Positions 1 to 7,176 are shown, counted from the first letter of the stretch. The stretch: 11,149 bases of DNA from an uncultured Alphaproteobacteria bacterium (GCA_937910835.1 CALEMG010000341.1:1-11149), one strand, 5' to 3'. Notes: generated from the sequence alone by a model not told the origin. A program made the numbers and translations.

Positions 1-2
1 CC

Positions 3-113
3 GGCAACCGGCAGTACATCACACTGGCCAACACAGCGCATGACGACCGGGTCTCGCTGTTCCTGATGGACTATGCCCGGCGCGGACGGCTCAAGACCAT
101 GGGGCATATGCGC
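3..113 (+). pseudogene. Pyridoxamine 5'-phosphate oxidase-like FMN protein, internal fragment
   Basis: The frame starting at base 3 begins GNRQYITLANTAHDDRVSLF and continues through FLMDY and GRLKTMGHMR. This matches the FMN-binding split-barrel core of pyridoxamine 5'-phosphate oxidase-related proteins, in which GNRQY, DDRV, the FLMDY strand and the RLK..GHAR segment are conserved. Only about 37 residues of this family are present: the N-terminus lies outside the window and the C-terminal part is missing. After roughly base 113 the same frame stays open to a stop at 504-506, but that continuation is the antisense of a carboxylase gene and has no family resemblance, so I do not call it protein. 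The gene is therefore cut off by a junction near 110-118. Family recognition is fairly good; the specific substrate is unknown. Confidence 0.6.
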
Positions 114-413
114 CCCCTCGACCCGGCCGACACCGGTAATGATCCCGGCGGAATGAATATCCCCACCATACATATCCCAGGCAGCCATCTGGCTGAACTC
201 CAGAAAGGGCGATCCGGGATCGAGGAGCTTACGGACCCTTTCGCGCGGGAGGAGCTTCCCGCGGGAGAGATGCTTGTCCCGCGCGCGCTCCCCGCCACCC
301 TGCTTGATGGTTGCCACCTTTTCCTTCAAATCCTCGACGAGGCCAGCCATATGCGAGGCATTGGCCTTGAAATCGTCACTCCGGGGATTGAGGCTGCTTT
401 TCAATACAGTCAT
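3..413 (-). CDS. mccB: Methylcrotonyl-CoA carboxylase beta (carboxyltransferase) subunit, N-terminal part only
   Basis: Starts with ATG at 413-411, directly preceded by an in-frame TAG, and reads MTVLKSSLNPRSDDFKANA. Further in are HLSRGKLLPRERV (about residues 48-60), LLDPGSPFLE (63-72) and MYGGD..SAGIITGVGRVEG (81-100). This is the typical N-terminus of the biotin-dependent carboxyltransferase subunit that carboxylates 3-methylcrotonyl-CoA in leucine breakdown. The full family protein is about 535 residues. Homology stops after residue 100 (about base 114), where the carboxyltransferase core should follow; the frame stays open to base 3 but encodes the antisense of another gene. So only bases 114-413 are genuine carboxylase sequence, and the acyl-CoA and biotin-carboxyl binding regions are absent. 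The partner mccA is not in the window. A propionyl- or geranyl-CoA carboxylase is possible, but the N-terminus and the nearby isovaleryl-CoA dehydrogenase favour the methylcrotonyl enzyme. Confidence 0.8.
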   Translation of the reverse strand, partial: MTVLKSSLNPRSDDFKANASHMAGLVEDLKEKVATIKQGGGERARDKHLSRGKLLPRERVRKLLDPGSPFLEFSQMAAWDMYGGDIHSAGIITGVGRVEGAHMPHGLEPSAPGIVHQEQRDPVVMRCVGQCDVLPVA

Positions 414-517
414 CTACGTCATTTTCCTTTTCAGCACGCGAAAATCGATTGCTTGGCGAAAGTCGCCCTTTGTGTTACGGATCTGCCTCTACGCAAGAAA
501 CAATAAAGGAGCCATGA
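414..517. promoter_or_regulatory. Divergent intergenic region between mccB and the SDR gene
   Basis: This 104-base gap separates two divergent starts, so it should hold both promoters. The SDR start is set by AAAGGAG at 505-511, six bases before its ATG. A small inverted repeat, GGCGA-AAG-TCGCC, lies at 455-467 and could be an operator, but it is short. I could not pick convincing -35/-10 pairs. Confidence 0.4.
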
Positions 518-1300
518 ATGGCCTATAACCCATTTGACCTGACCGGTAAGGTCGCCCTCATCACAGGCGGAAACGGAGGTATTGGCCTTGGCATGGCGGA
601 CGCCATCGCACAGGCCGGAGGTGACGTCTGTATCTGGGGTACGAACGAAACCAAAAACTCGGCCGCCGTGGAAAGCCTGAAAGCCCACGGCACGCGTGTT
701 TCTTCTCTCATCTGTAATGTCGCGGACGAGAAAGAGGTCAAGGATTGCTTTGCCGAGACGCTCTCGCAATATGGCCGCGTTGACGGCTGTTTCGCGAATG
801 CAGGCGTTAGCTCGGGCAAGAAATCCTTCCTGGATATTGACGACAAAGAATGGCATCGCATTCTCGACATTAATCTCGACGGCGTCTTTTACACCTTTCA
901 GGCCGCAACGAAGCATATGGTGGAGCGCGCTGAGAATGGAGACCCGGGTGGACGGCTTGTCGGCACAGCCAGCCTCGCCGCTATTTCCGGCGCCGCACGG
1001 AACGAACATTACGCTGCTACCAAGGGAGGCGTTATCTCCATGATCCGGGCGCTTGCTGTGGAATTCGCCGGTAAAGGCATTACTGCAAACGCGATCCTGC
1101 CCGGCTGGATCGAAACCGCGATGACGGAAAACGCGATTAGTTGGAATAAATTTGCCGATGCCGTGAAGCCGCGCATCCCGGCACGCCGCTGGGGACAACC
1201 AGAAGATTTCGGCGGCATGGCCGTCTATCTGATGTCGGACGCCAGCGCCTATCACACAGGCGATACCATGCTCATCGACGGCGGATATTTCCTCTTTTAG
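518..1300 (+). CDS. Short-chain dehydrogenase/reductase (SDR), classical type
   Basis: A 260-residue cytoplasmic oxidoreductase of the classical SDR family, which interconverts alcohols and ketones using NAD(P)(H). The Rossmann glycine motif TGGNGGIG is at residues 16-23 and NAG at 94-96. The catalytic tetrad is complete: N119 (in INLDG), S152, Y165 and K169 (YAATK). The C-terminal GDTMLIDGG is also typical. Length is normal for the family. The ATG at 518 is chosen because AAAGGAG lies six bases upstream and TGxxxGIG then falls at the usual distance from the start. The end of strand beta-2 (WGTN) lacks the acidic residue typical of NAD-specific members, so cofactor preference is not decided. 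It runs opposite to the acyl-CoA catabolic genes on both sides and ends at a strong stem-loop. A role as a hydroxyacyl dehydrogenase in the same catabolism is possible, but only location suggests it. Confidence 0.9.
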   Translation: MAYNPFDLTGKVALITGGNGGIGLGMADAIAQAGGDVCIWGTNETKNSAAVESLKAHGTRVSSLICNVADEKEVKDCFAETLSQYGRVDGCFANAGVSSGKKSFLDIDDKEWHRILDINLDGVFYTFQAATKHMVERAENGDPGGRLVGTASLAAISGAARNEHYAATKGGVISMIRALAVEFAGKGITANAILPGWIETAMTENAISWNKFADAVKPRIPARRWGQPEDFGGMAVYLMSDASAYHTGDTMLIDGGYFLF

Positions 1301-1312
1301 GCACAGCCTATC

Positions 1313-1340
1313 TTCCGGCTCCGCAAGTGCGGGGTCGGAA
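1313..1340 (+). terminator. Stem-loop after the SDR gene, candidate terminator
   Basis: Bases 1313-1324 pair with 1329-1340 in a 12-bp stem (ten Watson-Crick and two G-U pairs) with the tetraloop AAGT, starting 13 bases after the SDR stop. The G-U pairs become C-A mismatches on the other strand, so the structure is stronger in the plus-strand RNA. It lies between two convergent genes. No U-run follows it (ACCCTAAAAT), so intrinsic termination is uncertain; it may instead protect the mRNA 3' end. Confidence 0.45.
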
Positions 1341-1368
1341 ACCCTAAAATCTTGCGCCCCTAAAAGCA

Positions 1369-1974
1369 TCACCAGCCCCCTGCTGCCAGCCATTCATCGA
1401 GCTGTCCGACCCGATCAGCGCCCCAGAAGCTCTCCCCATCCACGATAAAGAACGGTGCACCAAAGACTTTCTTGTTGAAGACAATATCCTCGACGGAGGC
1501 TTTAAATGCCGCCTTAATCTCTTCATTTTGCACGGCCTTCATAAAGGCATCACGATCCAGGCCGACGTCTTCCGCTATGTCGGCCACAATCTCGATATCG
1601 GAGATATCCCTGCCCGAGACGAAGTAGGCGACAAAGACTTTCTTCGCGAATGCGACTGCCTTTTCCGGATCATTTCTCGAAATCCAGAGGAACCCGCGCG
1701 AAGCGGCCAAAGTCACCTTCGGAAAATCTTCCGGCATGACGAAGGGGATTTTATGATAGCGGGCCGTCCGCTCAAAATCCATCCGCGAATATTCACCTTT
1801 TAACGGATATTGCGTTAGCGGAAAGGTCTTTTCACCCTGCATGGCAACGCCGAGCATAAAGGGGTGCCAGATAACCTCGCGACCATGCTTTGCCGCAACC
1901 GGCTCAATCAGACAACTGCCAAGATAAGCGTACGGAGATGAGAAATCGAAATAAAAATCAATGGGTTTTGGCAT
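1369..1974 (-). CDS. 2-hydroxychromene-2-carboxylate isomerase / kappa-class GST-like protein (DsbA fold)
   Basis: A 201-residue thioredoxin-fold protein of the DsbA/kappa-GST/HCCA-isomerase family. The N-terminal FYFDFSSPYAYL places the family's catalytic serine at S13 in the Ser-Pro motif, where disulfide oxidoreductases carry CxxC; no CxxC is present. The cis-proline loop GAPFF (172-176) and the C-terminal FWGADR (183-188) are also typical. Characterised members isomerise 2-hydroxychromene-2-carboxylate in naphthalene breakdown with glutathione, or act as kappa glutathione transferases. No other aromatic-degradation genes are visible here, so the true substrate is unknown and may be an acyl-CoA-pathway side product. 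It is the last gene of the minus-strand cluster, 12 bases after the acyl-CoA dehydrogenase stop, with only a weak ribosome site, suggesting co-transcription. No signal peptide is visible, so it is cytoplasmic. Confidence 0.85.
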   Translation of the reverse strand: MPKPIDFYFDFSSPYAYLGSCLIEPVAAKHGREVIWHPFMLGVAMQGEKTFPLTQYPLKGEYSRMDFERTARYHKIPFVMPEDFPKVTLAASRGFLWISRNDPEKAVAFAKKVFVAYFVSGRDISDIEIVADIAEDVGLDRDAFMKAVQNEEIKAAFKASVEDIVFNKKVFGAPFFIVDGESFWGADRVGQLDEWLAAGGW

Positions 1975-1986
1975 AGTCTTAATACA

Positions 1987-3123
1987 TTACCCCGCCGCTA
2001 GATTACGGGCGATCACCAGCTTCTGAATATCAGATGTGCCTTCATATATCTGACAAACCCGGACATCACGATAGATTTTCTCAACCGGATAGTCGGCGAT
2101 ATAACCGTTGCCCCCGAAAGTCTGGATCGCGCCAGAACAGACCTCCTCCGCCATTTCGGAGGCAAATAATTTCGCCATGCTCGCTTCGGTGAGGCAGGGC
2201 AGCCCAGCATCTTTCAGGCTCGCTGCATGAAGAACCATCTGCCGTGCAACCTCCAGCTTGGTTGCCATATCCGCAAGACGGAAACCGACCGCCTGATGTT
2301 CGATGATTGTTTTGTCAAATGCCTTCCGCTCTTTTGCATAGGCCAGCGCATGGGCCAGCGCCGCACTCGCCATACCGACACTCTGCGCGGCGATCCCGAT
2401 ACGACCGGTCTCCAGATTGGCAAGCGCAATCCGATATCCCGCCCCTTCCGGCCCGAGCATGTTCGCCGCTGGAATGTGCACATCATCAAAGGCGATCTGG
2501 CAAGTATCAGACGCTTTCTGGCCAAGCTTCTTCTCAACCGAAACGACGCGGTATCCCTCGCTGATTGTCGGGACAATAAAACAGCTGATCCCCTTCTTTC
2601 CGGCTTCCGGATCCGTAACCGCGAAAACCAGTGCGATCCCGCCGATCTTGCCCGACGTAATGAATTGCTTCGTGCCGGAGAGGACATAATGATCCCCCTC
2701 TTTCCGGGCGCGGGTTTTAAGCGCCGAGGCATCGGAGCCCGCTTGCGGTTCGGTCAGGCAAAACGCGCCAATTTCCTCCCCCTTGGCGAGCTGCGTGAGG
2801 AATGCCTCTTTCTGCGCCTCGGTTCCTTCCTGCAAAATCGCGGCACAGCAAGGTGAGTTATTCACGCTCATCACCGTGGAGACCGCACCGTCACCGCTCG
2901 CAATCTCCATCAGCGCGAGGGCATAGGACACATAATCAGCCTCCGCCCCGCCATAGCTCTCCGGCACCGTCATGCCCATCAGGCCGAGGGCGCCCATCTC
3001 ACCCAAGACACTGCGCGGGATGGCCGCCTCTTCTTCCCACGCCACAGAATGAGGAGCCAGACGATTTTGCGCAAAGTCGCGCGCCATGTCGCGGATCATG
3101 GTCTGCTCTTCTGTTAAAATCAT
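1987..3123 (-). CDS. Acyl-CoA dehydrogenase, short-chain/butyryl type
   Basis: A 378-residue FAD flavoprotein that oxidises acyl-CoA to 2-enoyl-CoA and passes electrons to electron-transfer flavoprotein. The first family signature is AFCLTEPQAGSDA (about residues 120-132), and the second lies in the region of FGGNGYIADYPVEKIYRDVR. The catalytic base is E361 in IYEGTSDIQ, the position used by short- and medium-chain dehydrogenases and unlike the isovaleryl-CoA dehydrogenase nearby. Length is usual. The ATG at 3123 has GAGGGA a few bases upstream, and the N-terminus ILTEEQTMIRDMARDFA is a normal start. It follows the thiolase by 33 bases on the same strand, so it is probably in one operon. It could act on straight short-chain, isobutyryl- or 2-methylbutyryl-CoA; sequence reading alone does not settle which. 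Confidence 0.92.
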   Translation of the reverse strand: MILTEEQTMIRDMARDFAQNRLAPHSVAWEEEAAIPRSVLGEMGALGLMGMTVPESYGGAEADYVSYALALMEIASGDGAVSTVMSVNNSPCCAAILQEGTEAQKEAFLTQLAKGEEIGAFCLTEPQAGSDASALKTRARKEGDHYVLSGTKQFITSGKIGGIALVFAVTDPEAGKKGISCFIVPTISEGYRVVSVEKKLGQKASDTCQIAFDDVHIPAANMLGPEGAGYRIALANLETGRIGIAAQSVGMASAALAHALAYAKERKAFDKTIIEHQAVGFRLADMATKLEVARQMVLHAASLKDAGLPCLTEASMAKLFASEMAEEVCSGAIQTFGGNGYIADYPVEKIYRDVRVCQIYEGTSDIQKLVIARNLAAG

Positions 3124-3156
3124 CCGGCTTCCCTCGACTTCCGTTAAACTCAGCAG

Positions 3157-4344
3157 TTAATTGACAAGTTCCAGCGCCATCGCCGTCGCTTCGCCGCCAC
3201 CAATGCAGAGGGAGGCAACACCGCGCGTCTTGCCGTATTTCTGCAACGCCGAAAGAAGAGTGACAACAATTCGCGCCCCTGAGGCACCAACGGGATGGCC
3301 AAGCGCACAAGCACCGCCATGGACATTGACCTTCTCATGATCAAGGCCGAGGTCCTTCATCGCCGCCATGGTGACAACGGCGAAGGCCTCATTAATCTCG
3401 AACAGGTCGACGTCGTCTTTCGTCCAACCAACCTTGTCCATCACCTTCTGGATTGCATCAATCGGCGCCATTGTGAATTCGGAGGGTTTGCGGGCGTGGG
3501 TGGAATGGGCGAGGAATTTCGCGATCGGCTTCAATCCTCGCCGCTTCGCCTCGCTCTCCTTCATCAGGACCAGCGCCGCGCCGCCATCGGAGATAGAGGA
3601 ACTGTTGGCCGCCGTGACCGTACCATCCTTCGCAAAGGCGGGCTTGAGGGTCGGAATTTTGTCAGGCTGACCCTTTAGCGGCTGCTCATCCTTGTCGACG
3701 GTGACTTCACCCTTCCGGGTCTTCATCGTGATCGGCGCAATTTCGGAAGCGAAGCTGCCGTCTTCCGTTGCCTGTTTCGCACGCCGCAGCGATTCGATCG
3801 CATATGAATCCTGCGCTTCACGCGTAAACTGGTAAAGGCCCGCAGTTTCTTCGGCAAAGCTGCCCATCAGGCGGCCTTCCTCATAGGCATCTTCCAACCC
3901 GTCGAGGAACATATGATCCTTTACATCGCCATGGCCAAGCCGTAGTCCTGTGCGCATTTTTGGCAGGATATAAGGCGCGTTCGTCATGCTCTCAAAACCG
4001 CCTGCGACAACGACATTGTTGCTGCCAGCCTTGAGGGCATCAAAGCCGTACATCGCCGCGCGCATGCCAGAACCACACATTTTGTTCACGGTCGTGCAGC
4101 CCACGCTATCGGGAATGCCCGCGCCAAATGACGCCTGCCGCGCCGGTGCCTGACCGAGGCCCGCGGGAAGCACACAGCCCATGATCACCTCGTCAATATC
4201 CGTACCGGTAACCCCGGCGCGGTCCATCGCCGCTTTGATCGCCGTTGCGCCCAGTGCAGGGGCCTTAACGTCAGAAAGATCGCCCTGAAATCCGCCCATT
4301 GGCGTCCGCGCCATACCAACGATGACAATTGGATCTTCACTCAT
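3157..4344 (-). CDS. Acetyl-CoA acetyltransferase (thiolase)
   Basis: A 395-residue thiolase that either condenses two acetyl-CoA or cleaves 3-ketoacyl-CoA with CoA. All catalytic elements are present: nucleophile C90 in NKMCGSG, NEAF in the third block, H350 in ALGHPVGASGAR and C380 in CIGGGEA. These positions are within two residues of those in the Zoogloea biosynthetic thiolase (C89, H348, C378), and the length and close spacing favour the tetrameric acetoacetyl-CoA type. The start ATG at 4344 has a strong AAGGAG site upstream. It lies 41 bases after the isovaleryl-CoA dehydrogenase gene on the same strand. In leucine breakdown the end products are acetoacetate and acetyl-CoA, so a thiolase that splits acetoacetyl-CoA would fit; a role in general beta-oxidation or polyhydroxyalkanoate metabolism is an alternative. 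Confidence 0.93.
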   Translation of the reverse strand: MSEDPIVIVGMARTPMGGFQGDLSDVKAPALGATAIKAAMDRAGVTGTDIDEVIMGCVLPAGLGQAPARQASFGAGIPDSVGCTTVNKMCGSGMRAAMYGFDALKAGSNNVVVAGGFESMTNAPYILPKMRTGLRLGHGDVKDHMFLDGLEDAYEEGRLMGSFAEETAGLYQFTREAQDSYAIESLRRAKQATEDGSFASEIAPITMKTRKGEVTVDKDEQPLKGQPDKIPTLKPAFAKDGTVTAANSSSISDGGAALVLMKESEAKRRGLKPIAKFLAHSTHARKPSEFTMAPIDAIQKVMDKVGWTKDDVDLFEINEAFAVVTMAAMKDLGLDHEKVNVHGGACALGHPVGASGARIVVTLLSALQKYGKTRGVASLCIGGGEATAMALELVN

Positions 4345-4385
4345 TTTCTTCTCCTTGTTTTTGTTGAGAAATTTCTTTCACCAAC

Positions 4386-5558
4386 TTATGCCGTCTCGTT
4401 AAACAGTTCGCGCCCGATCAGCATCCGCCGAACCTCGCTCGTGCCGGCGCCAATTTCATAGAGCTTGGCATCGCGCAAGAGCCGTCCAGTCGGATATTCA
4501 TTGATATAGCCATTGCCGCCCAGCGCCTGGATCGCCTCCAACGCCATCCAGGTGGCCTTCTCCGCCGCGTAGAGAATAACCCCGGCAGCATCCTTTCGCG
4601 TCGTCTCCCCGCGATCGCAGGCCTTCGCCACCGCATAGACATAGGCCTTGCAGGCATTCATAGTCGAGTACATGTCCGCGACCTTGCCCTGCATGAGCTG
4701 GAACGTCCCGATAGGTTGGCCGAATTGCTCCCGGTCGTGGATATAGGGGATCACCGCATCCATACAGGCCTGCATGATACCCAGCGGTCCGGCAGAAAGA
4801 ACAACGCGCTCATAATCGAGCCCGCTCATCAACACACGTACGCCTTCATTGAGGGGCCCAAGAATATTCTCCTCGGGCACCTCACAATCCTCGAACACAA
4901 GCTCGCAGGTGTTGGAGCCGCGCATGCCGAGCTTGTCCAGCTTCTGCGCTGTGGAAAACCCGGCAAAGCCCTTCTCGATCAGGAAGGCCGTAATCCCATG
5001 CGGTCCCGCATCCGGCGCGGTTTTCGCATAGACCACCAGAACGTCGGCATCGGGGCCGTTGGTAATCCAGAACTTGTTGCCGTTCAGGACATAACGATCA
5101 CCCTTCTTGTCGGCGCGAAGCCGCATGGAAACGACGTCGGAGCCCGCGCCCGGCTCACTCATGGCCAGCGCACCGACATGTTCCCCGCTGATCAGCTTGG
5201 GCAGGTATTTTGTTTTTTGCGCCTCGGTCCCGTTGCGGCGAATCTGGTTGACGCAGAGATTTGAATGCGCGCCGTAGGACAGTCCGACAGAAGCCGACGC
5301 CCGACTGATTTCCTCGACCGCGATGCAATGCTCCAGATAGCCAAGATTTGAACCGCCATATTCTTCCTCAACGGTGATGCCCAAGAGACCGAGATCCCCC
5401 ATCTTCCGCCACATATCCATGGGAAACTGGTTCGTCTCGTCGATTTCCGCCGCGCGCGGCGCCAATTCTTCAGCAGCGAAAGCGGAGACCGTATCACGGA
5501 GCATGTCGGCGGTTTCGCCAAGACCGAAATTGAGACCCGGAAAATGAATTGCTGACAT
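4386..5558 (-). CDS. ivd: Isovaleryl-CoA dehydrogenase
   Basis: A 390-residue FAD enzyme converting isovaleryl-CoA to 3-methylcrotonyl-CoA, the third step of leucine breakdown, with electrons going to electron-transfer flavoprotein. The family signature ALAMSEPGAGSDV is at about residues 130-142 and LGGNGYINEYPTGRLLRDAK near the C-terminus. The feature that identifies isovaleryl-CoA dehydrogenase is the catalytic glutamate at E250 in GLDYERVVLSAGPLG, while the position that holds Glu in short/medium-chain enzymes is Ala here (YEIGAGTSE). The N-terminus (FPGLNFGLGETADMLRDTV) is typical of the proteobacterial enzyme. The ATG at 5558 has AGGTAGGGA upstream. It is followed by thiolase and a second acyl-CoA dehydrogenase. 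Its product is the substrate of the carboxylase whose beta-subunit gene starts at 413. Confidence 0.95.
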   Translation of the reverse strand: MSAIHFPGLNFGLGETADMLRDTVSAFAAEELAPRAAEIDETNQFPMDMWRKMGDLGLLGITVEEEYGGSNLGYLEHCIAVEEISRASASVGLSYGAHSNLCVNQIRRNGTEAQKTKYLPKLISGEHVGALAMSEPGAGSDVVSMRLRADKKGDRYVLNGNKFWITNGPDADVLVVYAKTAPDAGPHGITAFLIEKGFAGFSTAQKLDKLGMRGSNTCELVFEDCEVPEENILGPLNEGVRVLMSGLDYERVVLSAGPLGIMQACMDAVIPYIHDREQFGQPIGTFQLMQGKVADMYSTMNACKAYVYAVAKACDRGETTRKDAAGVILYAAEKATWMALEAIQALGGNGYINEYPTGRLLRDAKLYEIGAGTSEVRRMLIGRELFNETA

Positions 5559-5647
5559 CGTTTTTTCCCTACCTTCAAAAATGAATGAAATGACGACCTA
5601 AAAGACGCAAAGGGTTTGACAGGAGTTAATATGGCGCCTCAAGGCAA
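5559..5647 (-). promoter_or_regulatory. Gap between thioesterase and ivd
   Basis: This 89-base same-strand gap is the longest inside the cluster and could hold a separate promoter for ivd. It contains the ivd ribosome site near the start codon. I saw no convincing -35/-10 pair on the minus strand and no strong hairpin, so read-through from the thioesterase gene is equally possible. Confidence 0.25.
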
Positions 5648-6130
5648 TCATGTCGACACCGCTTCACGGCCAAGGTTCAACTCGTCCGATTTTCCCATCA
5701 GGCACATCATCGTAAACAACCCGGTCAGGCAATGGCTTATCTTACCCGCTTCCTCCGTATAGGCATCCGCCTGACAAACAAAGAGCGTCTTTCCGGTCTT
5801 CACAACCTGTCCTCGCGCTATCAATCGCGTGCCTTGCGCGGGATTGAGGAAGTTCACCTTAAACTCGGTCGTCAAAATCGTACTGTTCGGAGGATAAAGA
5901 GAATAACAGGCGTAACCCGCCGCAGAATCAGCAAGCGCCGCCACCAATCCCCCATGGAAGAACCCATGCTGCTGGGTAAGCCCGGAGCGTGTCTCAAGAG
6001 ACAACTCGCAGATACCCGGCTCAATCAGATCGATCCGTGCACCAATATCCGCCATATAAGGCTGCCGAGAGAAACTGTCCCGGACAACGCTCTCATAGTT
6101 CGGATTGCGTGGCTCGAATTCCGTCTGCAT
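5648..6130 (-). CDS. PaaI-family hotdog-fold thioesterase
   Basis: A 160-residue hotdog-fold protein that likely hydrolyses an acyl-CoA thioester. The core motif spans residues 51-75: LTQQHGFFHGGLVAALADSAAGYA, with the conserved HGG (59-61) and D68 on the central helix, followed by the strand TTEFKVNFLNPA. This is the PaaI/YbdB-type arrangement. Length is normal and no signal peptide is visible, so it acts in the cytoplasm. The ATG at 6130 has only a weak AAGG upstream, but the N-terminus (FEPRNPNYESVVRDSFSRQPYM) matches the usual family start. It is the first minus-strand gene before ivd and is divergent from a LysR regulator. It may recycle CoA from dead-end branched intermediates; the substrate is not determined. 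Confidence 0.88.
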   Translation of the reverse strand: MQTEFEPRNPNYESVVRDSFSRQPYMADIGARIDLIEPGICELSLETRSGLTQQHGFFHGGLVAALADSAAGYACYSLYPPNSTILTTEFKVNFLNPAQGTRLIARGQVVKTGKTLFVCQADAYTEEAGKISHCLTGLFTMMCLMGKSDELNLGREAVST

Positions 6131-6269
6131 GCCTTATTCCCACTTTTTGAGGGCCGTTCCGGCGCATTAAGCCCGTCAGTCCTTCCCATTATGCCGAGCG
6201 AATATAAGCAATTCTCACCAATAGATAAAATCATTTGTTTCAATCATAACTATTGATATCATCTATAGA
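6131..6269. promoter_or_regulatory. AT-rich divergent promoter/operator region, thioesterase and LysR genes
   Basis: This 139-base region is between divergent starts and becomes very AT-rich on the LysR side. On the plus strand TTGTTT (6235-6240) and TATCAT (6257-6262), 16 bases apart, form a plausible promoter whose start point would fall at the LysR ATG. CTAT-N11-ATAG at 6250-6268 is a T-N11-A LysR-type box overlapping the -10. A second inverted repeat, TCAAT-N7-ATTGA, lies at 6240-6256. On the minus strand, TATATT near 6202-6207 is a possible -10 for the thioesterase. All of this is by eye. Confidence 0.45.
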
Positions 6270-7169
6270 ATGGACATCTATCAACTCAGATATTTCCTCG
6301 CCATTGTTGAGACGAACAATTTCTCCCGAGCGGCGGAACGCGCATTTGTCAGCCAGCCTACCCTGTCTGCGGGAATTAAAAAGCTGGAAACGGAACTCGG
6401 CACGCCTCTTTTCAATCGCGACGCCCGCAAGATATCGCTGACCGAGGCCGGGCGCCGCTTCTTGCCCCATGCACGCACCATCATTTATGAATGTAACGCT
6501 GCGAAGACGGATATCATCCGGAAAAATCCGGTCCGGCGGTTACAGTTGGGATTACTTCGAAGTGCGCCGGCGGGTCGGATCGCGGCGCTGCTGAATGATT
6601 TCGGCAAAGCGCATCCTGATATCCAGATATCCATCAAGGACGGCACCCCGGCGCAGCTACAGCGGTGGCTCAATGAAGGGCGGATCGATCTCGCACTCTC
6701 CATCCCGCCCGAAGATGTCAGTAACGTGCAATTTACGCGGCTTTATACCTGGAAATATATGCATGCCGTCCCGACCACCCATTCCTTCGCCAACCGGAAC
6801 GCGATCCCTTTAAAGGAGTTGGGCGGGCTTGATTTCCTGCATCGATCCCATTGTGAGGCTGAAACCGAAGTGACGCGCTCCTTCTCCAGTGCAGGCGTCA
6901 ATCCGCATATCGTCTTCAGGACGGATCAAGATGAGAAGGCTCTCGCTTATGTCGGCGCAGGCCTCGGGCTTTGTATGATGCCTGATATTTTAAGCGCACC
7001 TGGCGTTACGCTTGTGCCGGTGGAAGGGATCAATATCGATCGCGTGATCGGGCTGGTCTGGCCACGGGAAAGCGAGAATGATCTTGTTCATTCATTTCAT
7101 ATGTTCGCCACCAGTCATGACTGGCACCCAGAGAGAACCGCCGCGAAGAACCTTGACTGGGCGCGATAA
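6270..7169 (+). CDS. LysR-family transcriptional regulator
   Basis: A 299-residue DNA-binding regulator of normal LysR length. The N-terminal winged helix-turn-helix is clear: MDIYQLRYFLAIVETNNFSR, then AAERAFVSQPTLSAGIKKLE (21-40), then LGTPLFNR and the wing up to about residue 65. A substrate-binding domain occupies about 90-290, including GLGLCMMPDIL, typical of the second lobe. The ligand cannot be read from the sequence. No Shine-Dalgarno site precedes the ATG (ATCTATAGA), and the best promoter would start transcription at the ATG, so a leaderless mRNA is plausible. It is divergent from the acyl-CoA gene cluster, the usual arrangement for a LysR protein and its target, and a T-N11-A box sits over its own start, suggesting autoregulation. 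It ends seven bases before the converging mgtE stop. Confidence 0.92.
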   Translation: MDIYQLRYFLAIVETNNFSRAAERAFVSQPTLSAGIKKLETELGTPLFNRDARKISLTEAGRRFLPHARTIIYECNAAKTDIIRKNPVRRLQLGLLRSAPAGRIAALLNDFGKAHPDIQISIKDGTPAQLQRWLNEGRIDLALSIPPEDVSNVQFTRLYTWKYMHAVPTTHSFANRNAIPLKELGGLDFLHRSHCEAETEVTRSFSSAGVNPHIVFRTDQDEKALAYVGAGLGLCMMPDILSAPGVTLVPVEGINIDRVIGLVWPRESENDLVHSFHMFATSHDWHPERTAAKNLDWAR

Positions 7170-7176
7170 TCAATCG

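Noticed and set aside
431..1393. 320-codon minus-strand open frame
   Set aside because: It is antisense to the SDR gene, which has complete catalytic motifs and a good ribosome site; the minus translation resembles no family.
2227..2856. 209-codon plus-strand open frame
   Set aside because: Antisense to the acyl-CoA dehydrogenase; composition is that of a shadow frame.
4716..5264. 182-codon plus-strand open frame
   Set aside because: Antisense to ivd, which is intact and clearly coding.
5732..6256. 174-codon plus-strand open frame overlapping the thioesterase and the LysR promoter region
   Set aside because: Antisense to a clear hotdog thioesterase; no family resemblance, and it runs through the AT-rich regulatory region.
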